Below the pieces are notes generated by a model. It was not told where the DNA came from, ran no database searches, and saw only the letters and a list, made by a program, of their open reading frames with translations. This document shows, one piece after another, positions 34,085 to 46,200 of a stretch of 64,000 nucleotides of DNA (the stretch's first letter is position 1; each line of letters opens with the position of its first letter). This DNA comes from Massospora cicadina (taxonomy: Eukaryota; Entomophthoromycota; Entomophthoromycetes; Entomophthorales; Entomophthoraceae). The stretch lies in contig JAKSZP010018514.1 in assembly GCA_022478985.1 (NCBI GenBank), positions 62,001-126,000 on the forward strand. The letters run 5' to 3'. Made by a program: the position numbers and the translations under genes.

Positions 34085-37000
34085 TTACCCTCTCATCCTT
34101 TTTGGAATTTCACTACCCCTCCAGGGGCTTGCGCCAGGGAAAAGTTCTTGTGTGCTGGGGCCAACTTCATAGCTGCAAAGATCTGCTTTGACTGAGGTCC
34201 GGCGGCCTGGGGGAAACGCTTGTGGAAAACGTCAATCAGGTCTTAGGCATGTGCACAGTTACAAGCTAGTAACCAACTTTTTTTCCGCTGCATCAATTCC
34301 CTTCCAGGTTACCAGGTACTCAAGCCTTCTTTTAACTCAGAGGAAGGCTATTATTTTCTCCACGTCCCACTCTGGCGCCCCATCCACGAGAGTAAGCCTT
34401 GGTAGTCTCTGGTGGGGGCCCTCAAACAACGTCAATTTGCTCTCATGAAAAACAGAAAAGAGTCAAAACGAAGAGAGAAGATCTAGCTGGTATGAGGCGT
34501 GGCCCATCTTTATAACAATGCGGTAAGGGCTAATCCTCTTTGGTCCCAGCTTTTTGCATGGTTGCTTGATAGGGATTTTTAAAGCATCAAGCATCACGAG
34601 ATCCCCTCCTTTTTTTACGCTAGACCCATTTGTCTCTTACCATCAGTGTTTTCCATATATACTTGCATTGCCAACTCCAAATTTGTGGAAACCCCCTGTT
34701 GTACTTTCTTGATAGTCTTAGCAAAGTTCACCACTGCTTCAACTTTAGATTACCGCTGGGATCCATGTTGTAAACGGGTTTAGACTCATGGTTGGCGAAA
34801 AATGGGGAACAACTGATAGATGCATGTAATGTGTTGTTATAGATAAACTGGGCCATAGAAAGGTGAGAATCCAAATCTAAGTGATCTGCAGCGGTTTAAC
34901 ACTGCAGAAACTGTTCCAAGCATTGGTTCACTTGTTCGATCTGTCCATCTGATTGGGGTTGATAGGAAGTTGAACGACAGGGGCTAATATAAAGAGTCTT
35001 ACACAACTCTTTTCAAAAAACAGAGGTAACCTGTGGTCCCTGATCAATAATAATTTCTTGGGGACCTCATGAAGCGCAAACAAATGAGTGAAAAAGAGCC
35101 TAGCCATCTCAGCTGCAGTTATTGTAGTTCTGCAAGGAATAAAGTGGGAGAACTTTGTAAAACGGTCCACCACTACCATGATGGCATCATAACCATTGAA
35201 AACAGGAACTTCCACAATGAAATCCACCAATAGAGAATACAAAGGCCCTTCAACCTTTTGAACAGGTACCAACAACCCCGCTAGTTGTTGTTGATTTAGT
35301 TTCATTTGGTTGCAGATCAGGCACTCTTTACAATACCTACCCACCTGAGCGGGTAAGCCTTCCAATTGTATGTGTTGTGAATTAGCTCCAAAGTCTTTGC
35401 TTTTCCAGGATGACCAATGACGATTCCGTCATGATGGTCCCAGATGATTTCCAGGCAAACTGGTCCAATGGGAACCCATAGGCACCCCTGAAACCACACC
35501 ATCTCACCCTTTACACAATAACCCCTGATTAGATCCCCCTGATTTATAGCGCTTGTATTAAGGACCATAGTATATTTGGCTGGCAAAGGCTAAGAAAGGA
35601 CTATCTTTCTAAACATACTGTATTCCTCCGCATTTTCCAGAGGAGAGAGTGCTGGCCCGTGGGCTAAGGAAGAGAGAGATTGAGGCACAATCTTGATCGG
35701 GGGAATCATTAAATGGGTATTATGCACCTCCACCTTCTTTGGATCAGGAGCTAAAGCAGGGTTGCGGCTCAAAGCATCCTCCAACCCATTCTCCTTGACC
35801 TTATTAAACTCATAAGAAAATGCAAATTAGGCAAGGGTTTCATGCCAACAGGTCTGCCGTGGAGTTAAGACATGAGGTGCGCGGTAGTACAGCAAGGCAC
35901 GGTAATCTGTACATATTTGGAAAGGCTGGGAAGAGCCATGCAGGTGATGACGCCAATAAGTCAACGCCTCCATCACTGCTAATAACTCTTTGTAACAAAA
36001 AGTGTAGTTTAATTCAGAAGAGACATCTTCCAGAAAAATATCCCACCAGATGCTCTATTCCATCTTCACCTAATTGTAATAAGGCAGCTGCTATGGCAAA
36101 GTTGGAGGCATCAATAGACACAATGAACTCCTTTTCAGGATCAACATGTTAAAGGAAGGATGTGGGCAGCAGGGTGCACTTTACTGCGAGGAAAGTATCC
36201 TTAAAAATGGGGGACCACAGCAGCACTTTTGTCCCACTTGCCTTATACAAGGGCGCTGTCACTTCAAAAGATTTGGTGTGAACTTCTTGGGGAATGTACA
36301 CGTACTTAAAAAGCTCCTCAATTCCTTGACTAAAGTTAGGGTGGGTCACTCATAAATAACATTCTCCTTATCTGGAGTTATCATGTGTTTTTGATCAAAC
36401 ATAATGTTGCCTAGAAAGGTGATCTGGGACTTGAAGAATTCACACTTAAAGATCTTCAGCCTAAGGTTAACTGCCTTTAACTGCTCCAATACTTACTGAA
36501 GGTGTACTTCATGGGACTCCTAATCAGGGAAAAACACCAGAAATCATCCATGTAGGCAACTACGCATACTCCCAGCAGGTCCCTCAAAGCTGCATCAATA
36601 TGGCGTTGAAAGATAGCAGGGGCATTCTTAAGCCCAAAAGGCATGACCTGAAATTTGATGGATTCCTTTTCTGGTCTGAACTGCAGTTATCCACCTTTAG
36701 CCCTTACTAATACAGATCTGATTAGATGCATTAAGATAATCCAGTTTGGAGAAGAATCTCACCTTCTCCACATAGCATGCAATCTGTGACTACAAAGGGA
36801 AGGAATGTAAATCTGGTACAGTAACATTGTTTAAGTTAAATGATCTATGTAAGAGTATAAAGTTTCATTGGCTTTCTCCACAAAGAAAAGTGGAGAGCAT
36901 ACTAGGGATGTGCGCTGAAAAATTGTGCCTTTAGCTAACTGCTCCTTAACCTATACATCTAATGCTGCTTCCTCCCATACAGTTAAAGGGTAAATCGGGG

Positions 37001-37620
37001 TGAGATATACATACCAGATCAACTGTGAGCTTGAACTTATAATCAAACTCTGAATGAGCAGGTAATTTATTAGCTGAAGCCACATCAAATGAAGTTTTTA
37101 GTTCCTCCAAACAGAAAGGTAAAGGTACCTCCAATGAGGGCTTAACAATGGAGTGAGACTGAGAGTGTAAATATTGAGCCAGTGGGGTAGATAGCCCTGA
37201 AAGTTAGCCTCAGACAGAGGAAAAGTTAATGTATGACAATTATTTAATGTTAAAGATATGGTATTGTCTCTCAAGTTGGTCCTGATGTCAAACTTTTGAC
37301 ACCATTCCACTCACAAAATGATGGGGTATAAAAGGTTTTTGATTGCTTGGAAATGGTCCATCAAAAAAGCTTGACCACTTGATAATCCACTAAACCTAGT
37401 ACCTTCAAGTAATACCTTGAGAAATCCCTCCCCTAACCATACCATCTGGCAAGTAACTAAGCTCAAGGTAATCAGCTAGGTCTTAGTCCATAAAATTACA
37501 GAGGCTCCAGTATCCACCAGAATAGTAGTGCTAATTTTACCTGAAGGGGATGAAAGGGTAGCAGTTAGCAAAAAATATCCAGAATGATCTTTATTCATAG
37601 CAGACACCAACATTTTACAC
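34085..37620 (-). pseudogene. D1 pol: protease, RT, RNase H, integrase, chromodomain
   Basis: Minus strand, from the left of the protein: protease with TTILVDTGASVILW (about 37495-37535); RT with FFSKLDYLNASNQI and FKSQITFLGN (36990-36390); an RNase H part (36360-35860) and a linker ending in MEDALSRNPAL (about 35780). Integrase has HHDGIVIGHPGKAKT with CKECLIC as zinc ligands, LLVDFIVEVPVFNGYDAIM and a worn second Asp box (35590-34930). A chromodomain lies at about 34390-34280: WDVEKIIAF and LEYLVTWKG. The RT catalytic box is not intact. Stops and frameshifts are common. The element belongs to the chromoviruses but is distinct from family B. Confidence 0.88.
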
Positions 37621-37750
37621 CAAACTCTTCTTCAGGGTCTAACATGCCCCCAGGGCACATTTTTGCATCAAGGAATAAAGAGGGATAATTGGCCACTCTT
37701 ACTACTGAAGCCACATATCCCACCATATCTTCAGAAACTGCATAAACGTT

Positions 37751-38031
37751 TTGACATGGAATCCATAAGAATGTAATGTCTTACCTGCAAGTTTTATGAT
37801 AATTGACCATTATGTTTTATTGTACTCTCACCATACCACTATCTCACAAACCACTCAACCAATCCCAGCAAACCAGGTGTCAGGTGATAGAGTCACTCGG
37901 CACCCTTCCACCAATAGTACTGAGAATTTTGACAACTGACTTCAGCTGCCTCTAGGCTTTGTCTGCGTAAGGGTGTTTTTGCGCCAAAAATCTCTAAAGT
38001 GCTCCACTAAAACTCAAAATCTCAGGAACTA
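37751..38031. repeat. Direct repeat, left copy (280 bp)
   Basis: It starts TTGACATGGAATCCATA and ends TCAGGAACTA. The same sequence recurs at 38567-38845 with scattered substitutions. The pair could be LTRs of a tiny non-autonomous element or a segmental duplication. No coding signal is seen. Confidence 0.75.
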
Positions 38032-38340
38032 CAAGTCTGATCGCAAAAATATAAAGCGCATTGTGATCCTCAGAACTAAATCTCTCCAATAACACCAATT
38101 CCGAGTACCAGAAGCACTCACAGAAAATAATAATAACATTTGAACTCAAAAAAACTTGAAATGCCCCACCTAAAAATTGCAATAAAACTTAAACCAAAAA
38201 TTTCAAACCAAAAACTGGCAAATACTATGCAGAGTGTCAACAGGCCTATCATTTGAGACTAAAATCATTTAAATTCTTATAGTAAAAGAAAACGTTTTAT
38301 ATGTAACAAGTGAAAATCATATATGTTTTTAATAGTAATT

Positions 38341-38566
38341 AGTATATTGTTATGGTCGAGAAGTTTGATATTTGGTTGATTTGGTGGTTTAGATGGTTTG
38401 TTGAGCAGTTAGTGGTTTAGGGTTGATTAATAAGCTTAACAGTTTTAATAAAGAAGTTAGTGATTGGTTGATTTGATAAGTTAATTGGTTTTAGTAAGTG
38501 GTTGGTGATTTTGGTTGTTTTGTACATTTAGTTTTAGTTTATGAAGCGGTTGTTGATTGGTTGATT
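38341..38566. repeat. G+T-rich low-complexity stretch
   Basis: Short phrases such as GGTTGATTTG, GTGGTTTA and GATTGGTTGATT recur about every 20-30 bases with hardly any C. It fills much of the space between the two direct repeats. The repeats carry partly complementary phrases (AACCACTCAACCAATCC), so a folded structure is possible. Confidence 0.6.
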
Positions 38567-38845
38567 TTGACATGAAATCCATAGGTATGTAATGTCTTAC
38601 ACGTTTTGCAAAAATCAACCATCATGTTTCAAATGTACTTTCAGCATACCACTATCTCACAAACCGCTCAACCAATCCCAGAAAACCAGGTGTCAGGTGA
38701 TAGAGACACTTGGCCCCCTTCCACCAATAGTACTGAGAAATTTGACAACTAACTTCAGTCGCCTCTAGGCTTTGTCTGCATGAGAATTTTTTTGCGCCAA
38801 AAATTTCTAAATTACTCCACTAAAACTTAAATATCTTGGGAACTA
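38567..38845. repeat. Direct repeat, right copy
   Basis: It matches 37751-38031 from TTGACATGAAATCCATA to GGGAACTA. Bases immediately outside the two copies do not match. Confidence 0.75.
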
Positions 38846-40029
38846 TTTAACCAACCCTTCATTTCTTCCCAAAGCACAAGTCTGCCCATGATTCCATATC
38901 TACCAGTAGTCCTAAGACTACCAGTTTTAATTTTTGACATGATATATGTCCTATGGCTGGGGGTAAGTTCAAAGTATGAGATCATACCTGACGAGCTTAA
39001 ATGATTATGGATGTGGATTGTTTTTGCATAGGTTGACCAATAAAATTGACTATATTTAATAGATTTAAAATGAATTATTATAGATGGCGATCAGTAATTT
39101 TATTATAGATTAACCAATTAAATCATCTAGATCTAAATTGAATTATTGTAGCTGGTGATCAGTATATTTAATCCAGACTGACCATATTGAATTAACTAAA
39201 TAAATAAAATGAGCTAATATGGATAGATATCTGAAAGTTTACCATCTAATTGACTTATAAAATCAATTAAATAAATAAAACTATAAGTAAAAACTGATAA
39301 CGTTATACCTGAAACATTAGACTAATTAAGCAAACTAACAATTATATATATATTTCATAAAATATTTGTGTCAAATTAATCTAAGATTGGTAAATAGCCT
39401 AAGAGTAGGTGTTGAAAGGAACATGCATTTATATTGATTTATCTATAAACTGATTTCCTAAACCACCACAACCAAAATGCTACCTAATTTAATGTAAATT
39501 AAAATAATTTTGAATCTATCTATCAGCTACTTGCCTGCTGTCATATACAGTTTTGATTAGGATAATCCAATCATTACTTAAGTAATCTAACCATCTCAGG
39601 TATTATTCTTTTAAAAGTTAAATAAAACACAATGATAGTCCTATAATAATAGTAGATAAGATGTTAAAGTTTCTACCAGCCTTCAGCCATAAGGCATATA
39701 TCATGCACTTAAGTTTTTTACCATAAAGTAAAACTTTAATCATTTTTTATATTGAAATTGTAACTCCTTCTTCACCTCCTGGGTTCCAAAGATCATTGTG
39801 GTGGTCAAGCGTGGGTTTTCTGAAGTAATTTGATATACAGAAATGGGGTCCATATACAAGCATAAGAGATAAATATGGTTTGGTTGTATATATGATAGCT
39901 TCATTATAAAGCACATTTTTGGTCATGAATGACCCTACCCCTCCCTATCTTGGCAACGGGTTGTCTGACATTATCCAAGGCCATCACCCCCAGGCCCACT
40001 GTCAAAGATACTGCTTGTACCATCCAAGC
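38846..40029. other. A+T-rich stretch without genes
   Basis: The region is non-coding except for a short G+C-richer end (39920-40029) that abuts the solo LTR. It may be remains of D1 gag or leader. I see no readable Gag protein. Confidence 0.4.
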
Positions 40030-40034
40030 GTGGC

Positions 40035-40875
40035 TGTCATGTGTAGATGACATCATAGTGGGGGTCAACCCCAAGGACAAGGCTGGGCGCCTGGAGGCCC
40101 AAAAGGTGAAGCTACAGGGCCTCCCAGACCTGAAGCACACCCTAGATCAGCGCTGGGTAAGGGCAAAATATGCCCAGGTTGGTCCTAGTGGGGTGCCAAG
40201 TGCCCAGCCCCTGACGTCAGGCTAAGCATTAAAATGAACTATCTACCAATTAAAGGCGGATGGTTCAATTCAGTTAGTCAAGGAATGAGGATTCAATACC
40301 TGTTCCATCTACAAAATAATGCGCTCAGGTTGAATCCAACTTCAATCAATCACTCAAGTGAAGTCAGTTTCAGCCTATTCTACTAATATGGATGGCAGTA
40401 TTGCCCTATTGGTGAGTCGCTGCTTGGGCCCACTGCGGCATAACCCCAATTCCCCCATCTGAGCTTAAATATGTTTTCCCCAGCCAAAAACCTTTGTTGG
40501 TTGACTTCCCAAATAAAATCCCCCCATTTTTCCCGTTTTTAAAATGTTATTACCAAAGTTTATGTGCGTGGACCCCTTCAAGGAGGTCTCACACTCCATT
40601 CAATTTGCCATGTTGAACACAATCTAATTTTTCCCAAGTGCACCATTGGTTCGCCCAGGTCCCCTCCAACCAGGTCTGGTTACCTCTCCTCTTCTTGTGC
40701 ACCTCATCGTTTTTGGGTGTTTTCTGATCGCGCTTTTTGTCTTTAGTTAATATTGCTCCAGACCCTATGCTGGGCACTGTTAGCTTTAGTACTAAAGGCT
40801 AGTTTCCACATGTTGGCTCTGTGCACCGAGCACCTCCATGCTGGAAACAGGAGAGTTATAAACACTCTTCTTATA
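40035..40875 (+). repeat. Solo D-type LTR with 5-bp duplication GTGGC
   Basis: The bases from 40035 (TGTCATG...) match the D1 LTR in opposite orientation from its first base (DDIIVGVNPKDK frame) through GTGTGGACC-like and CTGTGTACC-like phrases to an end that reads CTTCTTATA against CTCCTTACA. GTGGC stands on both sides (40030-40034 and 40876-40880). It is a solo LTR produced by LTR-LTR recombination; the terminal CA has become TA. Confidence 0.85.
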
Positions 40876-40880
40876 GTGGC

Positions 40881-41172
40881 TCTAAAAAAACACAATTTAT
40901 TTGAATCAAAGTTTATTTTCACTGGAAAGTTGGGTAATCATGACCTTCAGACTGCAAAGTGTCTGTATCCACTAAGTACAAGAAAGAAGGGTGGGTACTT
41001 TCCAGTCAGAGGTAGCAAGAATAACGTTGAGGTGCTCCAACCTTTGGGAAAAAGTGTAACCCATAGTTAACCCCAACGCAGCCATGGCTAACAGCTGGTG
41101 AACACCATTTGCACTTTAAAAAAGTCCCACACGGAAAAATTTGTGCACATAAAAAAGAGGCTGGTTGAATAA
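40881..41172. other. D1 leader region next to its 5' LTR
   Basis: About 290 bases without a clear gene. A primer binding site beginning TGG is not obvious on the minus strand next to the LTR. Confidence 0.4.
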
Positions 41173-42066
41173 TGTAAGGAGAGTGTCTATAACTCTTTTT
41201 TACAACGTGGTAGTGCAGGTACACAGGGCCAACGACAGGAACTGGTCATTAGTAATAAAGTTACTAAAACCCAGTAGAGGGTGCTTGAGCTATAATGACC
41301 TAAACTGAGGGTGGTTAATAGTAGAGGGAAGAACCAAAATGGAATTAACAAGGTGAGAGTGAATCCCAAAGTGGGGTTCATACCCAAGTGGTGCTCATAG
41401 TGGGAGTTTAGAGGGGGCACAGGTTGGATGGAACCTGGGTGGCTTAACGGTGCATGAGAGGAGAGATTTACTATTGTTAAAATTAAATTATTCTTATGGT
41501 GCAAGTCCTCTGCAAAGAGGTCCACACACAGTTTCATCCAAGATAACATATATAAAATTTTATACTAGCAAAGGTTTTTTATTATAAGGGAAGTTGATAA
41601 ACAAGAGAGATTGGTCTTGAGAAAAAGGATTTAAGGTAATTCAGGGGAACAATCAATTGATGGAAGTTGTGCTAAGCAAAGGTGCACCAATAAGTGCACG
41701 CTTCCATTGGGCAGTCAACTATACTTAGTAATCAAGCAAACTTGGGTTATCAATTGTCTAAGAGGCTGACTCAATCCGGAGATTTTGAAAACTGAACGGG
41801 TTTTGAGACCCTGTTCACTGAGAAACTGAAGCAAACCATTTTTGTTAATTAATAACTAGTTCATCTTAATGCACCTGCTGTTATACTGGGCCAAACTTCT
41901 CTAACGTCTCTAGGATAAACCTGGGCATACCTCGCCTTAACCCAGCGTTGAGCCAAGGTATGTTTGAGTTTAGAGAGGCCTGCCACCTTCACCTTCTTGG
42001 CCTCCTGACATGCAGCTTTCTCTTTAGTGTTTGTCCCCATTATGATGTCATTTTCTAGCCATGACA
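41173..42066 (-). repeat. D1 5' LTR
   Basis: It is the partner of 33191-34084. On the minus strand its first 200 bases are open (SWLENDIIMGTNTKEK, ending WPSITAGALR). Confidence 0.88.
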
Positions 42067-43280
42067 TCTTTGGCCCTCAGGCCCCACAGTGACTACTCCC
42101 AGAGACCTTAACGGCCCTTGGAAAAATGATGTGTTAGCAGCCCTGGCAGCCTTATGTAATAAAATCTGGAATGTAGCTAATGGATGCAAACTCCGAGTGG
42201 ACAGAGTTCTCCTCACACTAAGGTCTTTATTGAGGCATTATTGGACGAAATGGACAACTTTAGCACCTTCACTAATCTCAATGATAGCCACATCTCTCAG
42301 CTCAAACAAACTTGTCAAGGTTTTGAAACACGATTGACCATCCTTAAATGTCAGCTTCATCTTCAAGGCGCTGACATTCAATCCCTAAAAGAGCATGTTG
42401 CAAATAAGGCTTATGTTTCCTCCCTTGACTGAAACAGGGACAATATCTATGAGGGCCTTGAGGGATTAAGATGTCGGTTAGACCAGCAGGAACTCTGCGA
42501 CATTGTGGAGACTGAGGTCTTTGAGCCAGCACCCATCCCTGATGTTAAAACCCCTTCCACTCCTCTTGTAACTAACTTTAAACCTAGCTTTAGAAAACGG
42601 TTCACCCCTGGCCAGAAAAGCATGGCCTCTTTTCTGTACGCATATGTGATCTCCTTGGATGAGGCCACTGACCAGCAGAAGGTGAAGCATATTCACTTTT
42701 GCCTCAACAGTGCTTCCTGGGAGATCATGACTTCCCAATAGAAGGAGTGCAACACCTGGTAACAGGTTCTTATGGCCTTAATCCAAGAATTAAGCAATCA
42801 GACCCTGGCTAACCAGAAACAAGCATTCTTGGGTATCCGTATAAATAAAGGGAAAGCCCCATGGAGTTCACCAGCCGTTTCTATGCCTAAGAGCAAACAT
42901 TGGTTACTACCAATCATATCACCTTAGATGATGCTATCACCGCTGTCATATCCACGTTTGTATCCTACCACAAGGTTCAAATGCATATTCTTGGACAGAA
43001 GAACGGTTTTACCTGCATCCAGAAATTAAGTAAGCAATTAATGAGATTCCTTCTTCAACCCTACACTCTAAGGCTACCTCTTAATGTCCCTCCAACTGTC
43101 CGCAAGTCCATGTGGTCAAAAATCAGAAGAATCCTTGACCATGATGCACCTATTGCAATGGTTCCAGACACAGCTCCAAGACCTTCTGGAAATGTCTTGC
43201 CAAGGAGGCGGGAAAAGGGCCTTCAGGATAAAGGATGAGGCGTTCCATGCTGACATCCCTACTACGCCTTAAGAGTCTTC
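42067..43280 (+). pseudogene. A4 gag, 3' half
   Basis: The first codons after D1 read GPQAPQ, continuing the collagen-like stretch of the 5' half. A helical part follows. The capsid-like region (42600-43000) reads SMASFLYAYVISLDEATDQQ, later ITLDDAITAVISTF; A3 has the same motifs. A zinc knuckle is not seen. Stops near 42430, 42739 and 42762 and several frame changes are present. Confidence 0.78.
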
Positions 43281-46200
43281 TGTAACCTTAAACAATCCTG
43301 GAGCTATCATATTTGAAGAAGTTTTGGCTTCTGTTGATAATAAAGGAATTGATACTTTTTACTCTTCTTCCAATGACTCTCCCATGTTTCTCGTGCTACC
43401 TCCTCAGTTCAGAAGTATGGTTACCTGCATTGCAGTTTGAGTTCATAAGATTTGGTCCTTGCCATATTTGACAGTGGCTCCCCTGTGAACGTTATTTTTC
43501 TAAGATAATGAAGCGCATCAAGATCGTTTTTGACTTGCCCCACTATATGGAGTATAGAACAGCTGTCCCGCAATGTACTCTATCTACAGGGGCCTATTAT
43601 TCCTTATCCATTGAATAAAGGAAGCTCACTGTAAATACCCCCACATTGCGCTAGATAACCCTAGCTATGACCTGCTCCTTATAATCAAGTTTCTATGAGG
43701 CTACTCAGCATTAGTCCATTACAATGTCGGCTTTCTATCCCTACTAGGGCATTATGAACCCCTTGTCTTTGAAACCTCTTGCAACTCAAAAGCAGAAATC
43801 AAAGCCTGGGACTGCCTACTTAGAGTGAGGCCCAAATCAATCATCTTGAATATCACATAAGGGGCCTTTGAGTATGATTGTCCCCTGCTGTTGATGGACA
43901 AGAAGGCATACCAATCTACTTACCTAGGGAGACTACAATACATCCAAAGTCCCAAGTTATTACTGACACATGAGTCCATATTAACATCCCCTCCAGGTAC
44001 CTGCTGGAAGTCTAGGGCCTAGACAACTCATCTGCCCAGGAGGTTCTAACCTGTTTGGGAATTCTAGATCCATCTTATGCCATATCTATATCAGTTTTGT
44101 TGGCTAACCATACTGACAAACAAAATAGTGGTCCCAAACAGTCCCGCCGCCTATGTCCGCCTCCTACCAGTGGAGGCAATTGACGATGTCCATAGTTTTG
44201 GGAGCTTAGGGTTCTTGGGTTGGAAACGCCCCCATTGGAGGCCTTGATCAACACCAGTATATGAAAGAACATCATTGACAACCATCAGCGCAAAATTCAG
44301 AAGTTGTTAAAAGAGTATCTTGACCTATATTTGGCCTTGACCTATGACTTCAGAGAATGAACGGAGTCCTACATCACGTGGAAACTTGTGATGCTTCCCC
44401 TTCCCGTACTGACCTTACCACAAGAGCAAGGTTGAAGAAGCTCAGTTGGCAGTGGAGCTCAAGCAACTCTTGACGCTGGACTCTTAGTACATTTGTGCAG
44501 CTCTCGGGCCTCTTCTTTCCTGCTGGTTCAGATGAAGGATGGCAGCTACTGGGTGGTGATGGACTATCGCTGGCTCAACTCCATTACCAAGAAGGTCAAT
44601 TATATTCTTCCCCTAATTGATAACTTCTTTGACTGCTTGCCAGATTGTAGTATTTTCTGAAATGGTTTCTTGCCAGTAAATATTGGCAAGTGGAGCTCAC
44701 CCCTGAAGATTAAGCCAAGTGTGCACTCATAGCCAATGAGGGCCTATTTGAACCTATGAGGATGACTCAGGGCCTATTTAACAAGATAGACATTTTCCAA
44801 CGCGCCATGGATGGGATCCTCAGGGACTTAAAACTGTCATGTGTCCTTGTCTACCTAAACAACATTACTGTTTTCTTACAAACCTTTAATGGACACATCA
44901 AGCATCTTAGAGAAGTTTTCAATTGGCTCTGGAAGGCTTCTATTAAGCTTAAACCTTTTAAATGCTCTTTCTTCTAGTCAGAGATGGTGTTTCTGGGTCA
45001 CAAAGTTTTAAAGGATGGCATCCAGCCCATACTGGACAAAGTTGATGCCATAGAAAAAATGTCATGCTTCCAAAAGCTTAAGTGATATACAGGTGTTCCT
45101 AGGCATGGTGGGCTATTATTGTCAGTTTATCCCCCAATTTGACAGCCTAGTCTAGCTTCTATTTAACCTCCTGCAGAAGAACGTGCATTTGAATGGCAGC
45201 CTGAACAAGAATATGCCTTTAATTCATTGAGGACTGATCTATGTATTAAACCCATTTTAGTCCACCCACATTTTGACCAAACCTTTCTGCTGTTCATGGA
45301 TGCGAGCAAATGTTGCCATTAAAGCTATCCTTGCACAGCATGAAGAAAATCAGGTCAACCACCAAGTGGCCTATTTCAGCAAGACTCTGAGTAAGGATGA
45401 ACGGAACTACAGCATTACTGAGAGGGAGTGCCTGATTGTCTTACTAGACATCAAATATTTTTGGCCTTATCTATATGGTACCCACTTTACTATTGTCACC
45501 AAACATTCCTTTCTCCAGTGACTTCAGCAGATGAGGAACCAATATGGCCGCTTAGCCAGATGGTCCTTACAACTGTAGAGCTATAATTTCTTCCATTTTC
45601 CATCATGTGAGTGCAATATTCAAAACGCCAATGGCCTCTCCAGGATGTCAGTGCTAGCAGCTTTGACCCCAAAGAGGGCCAACTATATGATATGATTAGT
45701 TGAGCTGAAAAATGGAGCTAGAATCTCCTGAGGTCCAAGCTGAGCTCTGAAGGATGTCCTGAGACACTCAAATCAAGGACAGGCTGCTCAAAAGAGGGTA
45801 AAAAGGAAGTGGCTCCCTTATGTCCGCCCTTCTTCATGAACTGACGTTATCCTAGAGGGCCATATTACTGTGAGACACAGGCGGTTAAGAAGATTCATAA
45901 GTGATTAAATTCACGGTGTTACTGGGACCAAAAGGCGGAAACCATACAAGATGTCTTTGAGGCATGTATGACTCACTGATTCCAAGATCAAGACAATCCT
46001 TGATTACAACACTCAGTCGTTGCCCAATGGGACCCCTCAGCATCATTAGCATCGATGTGATAAGCCCTCTCCCCACTGGATTACATTGCCATAAATATAT
46101 CCTCCTAGCTGTATACCACTTGACCAAATGGTTGAAGCAATTTCAGTCTCTGATGCTACTGAAAAAGCCATGGCTATCTTCCTTATTCAATTCATTTTCT

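Larger units (their letters stand above)
33191..42066 (-). mobile_element. Chromovirus D1, nested in A4 gag
   Basis: Similar LTRs at 33191-34084 and 41173-42066 (894 bp each) start TGTAAGGAGAG on the plus strand and end CATGACA. They enclose minus-strand protease, RT, RNase H, integrase and chromodomain. A4 gag lies on both sides in the same orientation, with collagen-like codons on each side. The flanking five bases are TCAAA and TCTTT, so no exact target duplication survives. A related solo LTR has inserted within it. The part expected to hold gag (37.6-41.2 kb) is mostly unreadable. Confidence 0.88.

Noticed and set aside
37751..38845. CRISPR array or satellite
   Set aside because: Only two long copies with unequal surroundings; no regular spacers, and the window is eukaryotic.
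33186..42071. 5-bp target duplication of D1
   Set aside because: Flanks read TCAAA and TCTTT; two of five bases match, not enough to claim a duplication.
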